From QQUD01 sp039029915 (GTDB lineage Bacteria > Chloroflexota > Anaerolineae > Promineifilales > Promineifilaceae), in NCBI GenBank assembly GCA_039029915.1, contig JBCCFD010000154.1:1-15398 (forward strand): 15,398 nucleotides of DNA. Direction: 5' to 3'. Every line of letters begins with the position of its first letter. The stretch's first letter is position 1. Below the pieces are notes generated by a model. That model saw nothing but the letters and a program-made list of their open reading frames with translations. It was not told where the DNA came from and did no database searches. Below, piece after piece: positions 14,264 through 15,398 of this stretch. The translations under genes and the position numbers were made by a program.

Positions 14264-15196
14264 ATGCGAAAACATATTTCAACCTTGCTAAAAATCGCTA
14301 TATCGGTGATCGGTTTACTGTTGGCTTTTCGTCAAATTCAGTTTGATGAGCTGCAGGCTGAGCTGGTCACCATTCGCTGGTCTTGGGTCATCTTAGGTTT
14401 TATTCTGGTTTGGCTAGGGATTGTGCTGCGAGCGTACCGCTGGTTGGTGCTCGTTCAAGGGTTAGGGTTGGAAATCCCTTTTCGACGGCTGGTTCGCATC
14501 TATTTTGTTGGCGCTTTTTTTAACACCTTCCTGCCAACTGGTTTTGGTGGGGATGTGGTGCGAGTTGTAGAAGCGTCTAATGATGTGCCAACGCATATTG
14601 CGGCGGGTACGGTGATTGTTGATAGGCTAACCGGCTTGCTGATGCTTTTTGTCATGGCCCTGTTTGCTCTCCCTTTTCGGCCGCCAGATTTTCCTGACAG
14701 TCTGGTCCTTTTTACGGTTGGGGTTAGTTTGCTGGGGTTGTTGGGCGGCTGGTTATTTTTGGAAGGCAAGCTGATTCGCCGTCTAGGTGGTTGGCTGCCG
14801 GGCAAGCTATCATTAATGGATAAAAAACAGCCGCTGGCCAAGCTGCTAGATACAGTGCAGGCGTGCGGGTGGCAAGCGATTTTTCGCGCTTTGGCAGTAT
14901 CAACTGTTTTTAACTTTTTCTTAGTGGCGATGTGGTGGGTATTTGGTCAATCGCTTAACTTAAATGTGTCCTATGGTTACTATCTGCTGGTTGTCCCTAT
15001 CATGTCGATTGTGTTGCTGGTGCCGTCGATTGGCGGCTTAGGGGTGCGTGAATCATTGGCACCAACGCTTTTTATGGCCGCTGGACTAGTGGCCTCACAG
15101 GCGGTTGCTTTGGCCCTGCTTGTTTCGATAGCAAATCGGTTAGCGGGTCTCGTTGGCGGCCCCATGTATGCGTTTTCAGGAGCTAGAGAGAGATGA
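14264..15196 (+). CDS. Lysylphosphatidylglycerol synthase TM region / UPF0104 family membrane protein (flippase-like)
   Basis: A 310-aa integral membrane protein with about eight predicted helices, matching the LPG_synthase_TM (AglD/MprF N-domain-like) family. Family landmarks are LRAYRWLVL (55-63), AFFNTFLPTGFGGDVVRV (84-101), DRLTGL (120-125) and VPSIGGLGVRES (253-264). The soluble aminoacyl-transferase domain of MprF is absent, so it is the stand-alone membrane type. Such proteins are tied to flipping or modification of lipids or lipid-linked sugars, but the substrate here is not known. Start at 14264 is supported by an upstream promoter with leaderless spacing. Its stop overlaps the start of the next gene (ATGA, 15193-15196), indicating translational coupling. 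Confidence 0.88.
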   Translation: MRKHISTLLKIAISVIGLLLAFRQIQFDELQAELVTIRWSWVILGFILVWLGIVLRAYRWLVLVQGLGLEIPFRRLVRIYFVGAFFNTFLPTGFGGDVVRVVEASNDVPTHIAAGTVIVDRLTGLLMLFVMALFALPFRPPDFPDSLVLFTVGVSLLGLLGGWLFLEGKLIRRLGGWLPGKLSLMDKKQPLAKLLDTVQACGWQAIFRALAVSTVFNFFLVAMWWVFGQSLNLNVSYGYYLLVVPIMSIVLLVPSIGGLGVRESLAPTLFMAAGLVASQAVALALLVSIANRLAGLVGGPMYAFSGARER

Positions 15197-15398
15197 AAAT
15201 TGCAGATTCTCACATCCATTTTTGGGACCCAAATCATCTTAGATACGATTGGTTAGATGAGGTGCCTGCTATTAAACGGCCGTTTCTACCCCAACATCTC
15301 ACAGACCAAACTGAACCATTTCAGCTTGAGAAAATTGTCTTTGTGCAGGCTGGGGGCACAGACCCCAATAATGCGTTTGCTGAGGTTGAATGGGTCAG
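15193..15398 (+). CDS. Amidohydrolase (Amidohydro_2, COG3618-type lactonase-like), N-terminal part (cut by window edge)
   Basis: ATG at 15193 overlaps the previous stop by 4 nt, and the frame stays open for 68 codons to the right edge. The start has the metal-binding strand of the amidohydrolase TIM barrel, ADSHIHFWDP (4-13), with His7 and His9, followed by RYDWL (17-21). VFVQAGG (50-56) is the next conserved strand. This pattern matches the COG3618 group of metal-dependent hydrolases, which includes L-fuconolactonase and pyrone-dicarboxylate lactonase. The missing C-terminus prevents a closer call. Translational coupling to the flippase-like gene suggests a shared operon, though the functional link is not evident. 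An AGAGAGAG-like purine run before the ATG may serve as a weak SD. One ACGGCCGT lies at 15276. Confidence 0.85.
   Translation, partial: MKIADSHIHFWDPNHLRYDWLDEVPAIKRPFLPQHLTDQTEPFQLEKIVFVQAGGTDPNNAFAEVEWV

Larger units (their letters stand above)
8..15283. repeat. Highly iterated palindrome ACGGCCGT, 18 scattered copies
   Basis: Exact copies start at 8, 215, 296, 1627, 2051, 3680, 4636, 6200, 7063, 7432, 8832, 10160, 10699, 10827, 12175, 12986, 13519 and 15276. About 0.2 copies would be expected in 15.4 kb of random sequence. The flanking bases are A or T on the left in 17 of 18 and on the right in 16 of 18, so the full motif is WACGGCCGTW. Of 25 CGGCCG cores found by eye, 18 have the A...T flanks. 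Seventeen copies lie in genes and one (10827) is intergenic. In the genes it encodes [YN]GR (8), TAV (6) or RP (3), so all three codon phases are used. Confidence 0.9.

Overview
The window is bacterial chromosome, about 47-50% GC by eye, with tightly packed genes on both strands. There is no rRNA, tRNA, CRISPR array, transposase or phage gene. My best guess for the source is a Chloroflexota (Anaerolineae-like) bacterium. The basis is gene content, ATTGGG-type intergenic repeats, a mixture of Shine-Dalgarno and apparently leaderless starts, and very dense iteration of one 8-bp palindrome (ACGGCCGT, 18 exact copies). The lineage is an inference, not a measurement.

Layout. 1-585 (-): 5' part of a ChbG/YdjC-type carbohydrate deacetylase, cut by the left edge. 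586-768: a gap with four inverted repeats. 769-1770 (-): gpsA, NAD(P)-dependent glycerol-3-phosphate dehydrogenase. 1963-3333 and 3442-4218 (+): a glutamine-synthetase-family ligase and an SDR oxidoreductase. The SDR ends at a perfect 17-bp hairpin shared with the convergent unit 6876-4257 (-). That unit holds an ECF sigma factor followed, with a 17-nt overlap, by a 693-aa single-pass membrane protein, probably its regulator or sensor. 6939-7445 (+): DUF985-type cupin, divergent from the sigma gene. 7604-8329 (+): membrane-anchored alpha/beta hydrolase. 8424-9872 (-): aldehyde dehydrogenase, converging with the hydrolase on an ATTGGG-repeat hairpin. 10145-10807 (-): glyoxalase-like (VOC) protein. 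11116-12636 (+): ALDH7-type aldehyde dehydrogenase with a strong hairpin terminator. 12772-14169 (+): DHA2-like MFS exporter. 14264-15196 (+): LPG-synthase-TM/flippase-like membrane protein, overlapping by 4 nt the start of an amidohydrolase (15193 to the right edge).

How they fit together. Most genes are small independent units, not one pathway. The amine/aldehyde theme (GS-like ligase, SDR, two aldehyde dehydrogenases) would suit amine or amino-acid catabolism, but the genes are not an operon and no substrate can be named from sequence. Both aldehyde dehydrogenase genes have long spaced inverted repeats just upstream that look like operators. The two strongest second-look items are: (1) the ECF sigma/membrane protein pair, whose extracytoplasmic part seems to contain a Rieske-like fold that has lost all its Fe-S ligands but kept two cysteines placed to form the structural disulfide; and (2) the ACGGCCGT palindrome, which is read in all three codon phases and so must be kept at DNA level.
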